This document shows, piece after piece, positions 29,005-31,592 of a stretch of DNA of 31,592 bases (position 1 is the first letter of the stretch; every line of letters begins with the position of its first letter). This DNA is from a virus. The notes beneath the pieces were generated by a model, which saw only the letters and a list, made by a program, of their open reading frames with translations, searched no databases and was not told the origin of the DNA. The DNA lies in the IMG/VR virus record IMGVR_UViG_3300020180_000087, positions 1 through 31,592 of that record; one strand, given 5' to 3'. Both the position numbers and the translations under genes were made by a program.

Positions 29005-29950
29005 ACGAGATATAAAAATAAAAATAAACAAGGACGATTTCAAGAAAAAACTTGGGATAAAAGATGGTGTTGATTATGTGCTAACCGAGGCTGACAAAAA
29101 AGAAATAGGACAAAATATAAAAATTCCTATCGTTGAAAAAATTATAGAGAAAATAGAGGTTATTCGTGAAACACCTATAATTACTAATGAAGTAAGGGAG
29201 GTCGCGGTAACTGATACCCCTGACGAGGTGGTAGAAAAGGTAAACGAGGCTAATAAAAAAATCAAAGCGAAGCAAATTGAAGGGCTTACAAAAGCTCTTA
29301 AAATAGTTGATGAATACGGTACTAATCCTCAGGGTTATGCGTTTGGCGGTGCTAATCAAACTGTTATCTTAGATGAGGGTACGAGGATCACCGAACACTT
29401 TACCGAACTCAATTTCACCGGTGCGGGTGTATCTGCAACATACGGAAATAGTGGACGAATAAACGTTGATATAGGTGGTAGCGTTACCCCCGTCACTCCG
29501 GGTGGCTCTGACACACAAGTCCAGTTTAATGACAGTGGGGTGCTTGCAGGTGACGCGGGGCTTACATATAACAAGACAACAGACATGCTTTCTGCTGGTG
29601 GACTTACTGCCACTGGTGGCGCTGTCTTAGAAAAGGTCGTCACCCTCACAGACGGGGCTACAGTAGCCCTAAATGCCGCACTAGGCAATGTATTTAATTT
29701 AACTGCAGGTGGTAACAGAACAATCCTCGCCCCGGATAATCCAAAAGACGGACAGCGGATAATAATAAATATACTCGCTTCAGGTGCGAACAGAACAATC
29801 ACGCTAACCAAAGGGGCTGATGCTTTTGTGTTTTCGTCCTATGTGGCTTCACTACCAATTATCTTATCAGGTAAGGTTCTTTCAGTCGTAGCTAGATATT
29901 CCTCACTTAATTCTCGTTGGATAGTTCTAGCAGAAAACGCCGATGTATAA
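28997..29950 (+). CDS. Tail fiber protein with N-terminal coiled coil
   Basis: A 317-aa fiber. The N-terminal 100 residues are charged and helical (IVEKIIEKIEVIRETPIIT; EVVEKVNEANKKIKAKQIEG), a likely trimeric coiled-coil stalk. The Gly/Ser-rich TPGGSDTQVQFNDSGVLAGDAGLTYNKTTDMLSAGG (about 170-205) is a very widespread fiber motif. The C-terminal domain (NPKDGQRIIINILASGANRTITL; SSLNSRWIVLAENADV) is a beta domain related to the C-terminus of the fiber at 18001. Receptor binding is the expected task. Confidence 0.75.
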   Translation: MTRRDIKIKINKDDFKKKLGIKDGVDYVLTEADKKEIGQNIKIPIVEKIIEKIEVIRETPIITNEVREVAVTDTPDEVVEKVNEANKKIKAKQIEGLTKALKIVDEYGTNPQGYAFGGANQTVILDEGTRITEHFTELNFTGAGVSATYGNSGRINVDIGGSVTPVTPGGSDTQVQFNDSGVLAGDAGLTYNKTTDMLSAGGLTATGGAVLEKVVTLTDGATVALNAALGNVFNLTAGGNRTILAPDNPKDGQRIIINILASGANRTITLTKGADAFVFSSYVASLPIILSGKVLSVVARYSSLNSRWIVLAENADV

Positions 29951-30449
29951 AGATATATTTTTACAAAGCATAGATGATGGGGGACGCTTTTATACAGAAG
30001 CTCCTAGTACCCTTTGGGATAGACAGGATTTATCACAACCAATGATGATAGACAATGAATATGAAAGGACTACTAATCAAGTGTTTTTAGACAATGCTTT
30101 TGGTGATGTTCTGATCGGTGGATTAGGTATCGGACTTATCATCAAGGCGATAGAGGATAACGCAAACATTACCTCAATCACAGTCATAGAAAAACATCAG
30201 AGAGTCATAGATTTAATTGTTCCACAGTCTAATTTCAATAATAAAGTCACAGTAATTCAGGGCGATATTCACACCTATATTCCTACTAAACAATACGACA
30301 CTATTTGGTTAGACGATTGGACTACTGCAGAGGAGGACGCGGTATATCGTGAGTCCAGTATATTTGTCGGAGATAGCCGAGAACAATGGAAAGACAGGCT
30401 TTCGCCTTACTTAACAGATGGTGGGTATATTAACTATTGGAAACAATGA
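29943..30449 (+). CDS. Class I SAM-dependent methyltransferase-like protein
   Basis: A 168-aa Rossmann-like protein. FGDVLIGGLGIGLIIKAI (about 53-70) fits motif I, the SAM-binding glycine loop. ITSITVIEKHQRVIDLI (76-92) has the acidic residue of motif II (Glu 83), VIQGDIHTY (104-112) matches motif III, and YDTIWLDDW (118-126) matches motif IV. The order resembles spermidine-synthase/spermine-like and small O- or N-methyltransferases. It overlaps both neighbours, a fiber gene and a structural gene. Its substrate is unknown; a surface glycan, a fiber or a host protein would be possible. It may also be a SAM-binding fold without activity. Confidence 0.7.
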   Translation: MYKDIFLQSIDDGGRFYTEAPSTLWDRQDLSQPMMIDNEYERTTNQVFLDNAFGDVLIGGLGIGLIIKAIEDNANITSITVIEKHQRVIDLIVPQSNFNNKVTVIQGDIHTYIPTKQYDTIWLDDWTTAEEDAVYRESSIFVGDSREQWKDRLSPYLTDGGYINYWKQ

Positions 30450-30985
30450 TTACACTCCTAAAAAACCCAGCAACTGCCAAAGTAGACCCGTTTTTTACGC
30501 CACTACCTTTGGGTTGGTTAAACCCGGGGAATTGTTTTACTTCAAACAATGGATACGCTACCACCACTCCGACAGTTAGCGGCAACCAGACCATCTTAGA
30601 CACTGAAGTTTATTTGCAAACTGGTGATGATACTTTTATCGGTAATAATAAAGCCGACACAAGTACCGCATGGAGTACTACCGAGTCTTACATTACCTAT
30701 GGCGGCGAAAGCGACAAATGGAACGCTACACTCACTCCAGCTATTGTAAACGCTACGAACTTCGGGGTCGGTGTCGCTTGTAAAGTTTCCGCAAGCGGGT
30801 CGACTCGTGTTTACGCTTCTAATTTTGCTTTCAGCATTCCTACAAGTGCGGTAATTAGAGGGATACAGGTCGATGTAGAAAAGCACAAAATTTATAACTC
30901 CCGTTCAAACTTCACAACTGCAAATATAGACCACATAAGAATGACAATATTCTACGGTTTCCCACACCTTAATCACTTTGAATAA
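30446..30985 (+). CDS. 179-aa putative receptor-binding or tail-tip protein
   Basis: The start is the ATG 30446, overlapping the previous TGA; the in-frame TTG at 30437 is not needed. The product starts MITLLKNPATAKVDPFFTPL and is beta-rich, with many Thr, Ser and Gly residues (SGNQTILDTEVYLQTGDD; SAVIRGIQVDVEKHKIYN). A beta-sandwich C-terminal section with IRGIQVDVEKH followed by HIRMTIFYG is often found in tail-tip and fiber-end proteins of environmental phages. No known domain can be named. Confidence 0.5.
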   Translation: MITLLKNPATAKVDPFFTPLPLGWLNPGNCFTSNNGYATTTPTVSGNQTILDTEVYLQTGDDTFIGNNKADTSTAWSTTESYITYGGESDKWNATLTPAIVNATNFGVGVACKVSASGSTRVYASNFAFSIPTSAVIRGIQVDVEKHKIYNSRSNFTTANIDHIRMTIFYGFPHLNHFE

Positions 30986-30986
30986 C

Positions 30987-31349
30987 ATGTTTAATTTTTT
31001 ACAACAAAACTTCGTGCAAATAGGTCTCGGTGTGTCTATGCTAGTAAACCTATATCTAGGCTACCAACGCATTCAACTCGGAGGCTACGCAATCCGCAAA
31101 GAGATTTTTGAGGACTACAAAGAACGTAACGAACAGCTTGAAGATAAAATCAAATTACTTGGGGATAGAATAACCGACATGGCGCTACAACTGACCAAAC
31201 TAGAAACAACTATTGTCGAAAAAGATAACCACATTGCAAGCCTGACAAGGTTGGTGGAGAATCGCAACCCGCAATTGATAGCGGTTCTCGAAGAAATCAA
31301 AGTCTTTCTAAGTGGTCTTGAGGGTATGGTGGTACAGAATAAAAAATAA
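30987..31349 (+). CDS. Membrane protein with coiled coil, holin- or spanin-like position
   Basis: Start chosen at ATG 30987, one base after the previous stop; the in-frame TTG is unnecessary. The 120-aa product starts MFNFLQQNFVQIGLGVSMLV and has one membrane helix (about 8-26), then a long coiled coil (KEIFEDYKERNEQLEDKIKLLGDRITDM; KLETTIVEKDNHIASL) and a final helix. An N-terminal anchor and periplasmic-type coiled coil next to an endolysin is the plan of an inner-membrane spanin (Rz-like). A holin normally has more membrane segments, although one-segment holins exist. Confidence 0.5.
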   Translation: MFNFLQQNFVQIGLGVSMLVNLYLGYQRIQLGGYAIRKEIFEDYKERNEQLEDKIKLLGDRITDMALQLTKLETTIVEKDNHIASLTRLVENRNPQLIAVLEEIKVFLSGLEGMVVQNKK

Positions 31350-31350
31350 A

Positions 31351-31592
31351 ATGAACAAACTTTCATTACTAAAACCCGTAGTGCAACTAAAGGCTGAAAC
31401 CTTGATTAAGGAGTGTCGGAAGGTAGGTATAACGCTTATTGTGACTTCAACTCTACGCACACATGCCGAGCAGGATGCACTGTATGCCCAAGGTCGCACG
31501 ACAGCGGGTAAGGTGGTAACTAATGCCACTGCTGGTTTCAGCTACCACAACTGGGGAGTAGCGTTTGATGTAGTGGGTCTTAAAAACGGAGT
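31351..31592 (+). CDS. M15-type peptidase endolysin, 3' end cut by window edge
   Basis: The first 80 residues of a peptidase of the M15 (VanY / L-alanyl-D-glutamate endopeptidase) type are present. After a helical start, TSTLRTHAEQDALYAQGRT (32-50) and SYHNWGVAFD (64-73, containing zinc ligands His 66 and Asp 73) are characteristic of these zinc enzymes. They cut the peptide stem of peptidoglycan. The Arg in STLRT and Gln in EQDALY are also conserved. The remaining zinc His would be beyond the window. It starts one base after the membrane protein gene, a classical lysis cassette, and indicates a peptidoglycan-containing host. Confidence 0.85.
   Translation, partial: MNKLSLLKPVVQLKAETLIKECRKVGITLIVTSTLRTHAEQDALYAQGRTTAGKVVTNATAGFSYHNWGVAFDVVGLKNG

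Noticed and set aside
1-31592. tRNA or rRNA genes
   Set aside because: I looked in the non-coding gaps (783-897, 1252-1747, 5061-5158, 7755-8344, 11504-11599) and saw no cloverleaf with a T-loop TTCRA motif; no gap elsewhere is long enough.

Overview
The window is a contiguous stretch of a tailed double-stranded DNA bacteriophage genome (or an integrated prophage). It carries a terminase pair, P22-like portal, scaffold, major capsid protein, tail and fiber genes and the start of an endolysin, all packed with short or overlapping junctions. The apparent absence of a sheath, tail tube or classical tape measure, together with a P22-type portal, a beta-rich nozzle-like protein and a 1646-residue ejection-type protein, points to a short-tailed (podovirus-like) virion. 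The host cannot be named. TAA, TAG and TGA all act as ordinary stops, so the standard bacterial code fits. Most starts follow A-rich leaders without a clear Shine-Dalgarno sequence, although a few good ones exist, and two starts may be leaderless.

Layout: (1) 1-782, minus strand: a small-gene operon led by a 46-aa ribbon-helix-helix-like regulator, running off the left edge. (2) 783-1747, plus strand: an accessory cassette with its own promoter. It encodes only the DNA-binding half of an IS1595/ISXO2-type transposase, then a strongly structured RNA segment, two tiny coupled ORFs and terminators. (3) 1748-7754, minus strand: replication and recombination. In transcription order this is primase-polymerase, D5-type helicase, a 56-aa protein, an SSB-like protein with an acidic Phe-terminated tail, a PD-(D/E)XK nuclease, a coiled-coil protein, an SF2 helicase, a Holliday-resolvase-like nuclease and a 46-aa membrane protein. 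No family A/B/C DNA polymerase is visible. (4) 7755-8344: a divergent control region of about 590 bp with promoters in both directions, a promoter-terminator pair, and an array of TCTGGCAGA motifs and hairpins that may be the replication origin or an operator cluster. (5) 8345-31592, plus strand: a Cys-rich 59-aa protein, a membrane protein, GroES-like co-chaperonin, small proteins, TerS, TerL, portal, scaffold, capsid, decoration-like proteins, fibers, LamG protein, adaptor and nozzle candidates, a repeat-rich internal protein, the giant ejection protein, more fiber genes, a methyltransferase-like protein, a membrane/coiled-coil protein and a partial M15-type endolysin.

How they may work together: the minus-strand module primes, unwinds, coats and resolves DNA starting beside the repeat array. 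The plus-strand module folds the capsid (perhaps with phage GroES adapting host GroEL), packages DNA, builds a short tail with several exchangeable receptor-binding proteins, and lyses the host. The most unusual items are the giant ejection protein with two ADP-ribosyltransferase-like segments sharing a C-terminal tag, the iteron/hairpin array, the truncated transposase cassette with its switch-like RNA fold, and a methyltransferase-like gene lodged between fiber genes. All functional calls rest on motifs and context read by eye; no database search was made.
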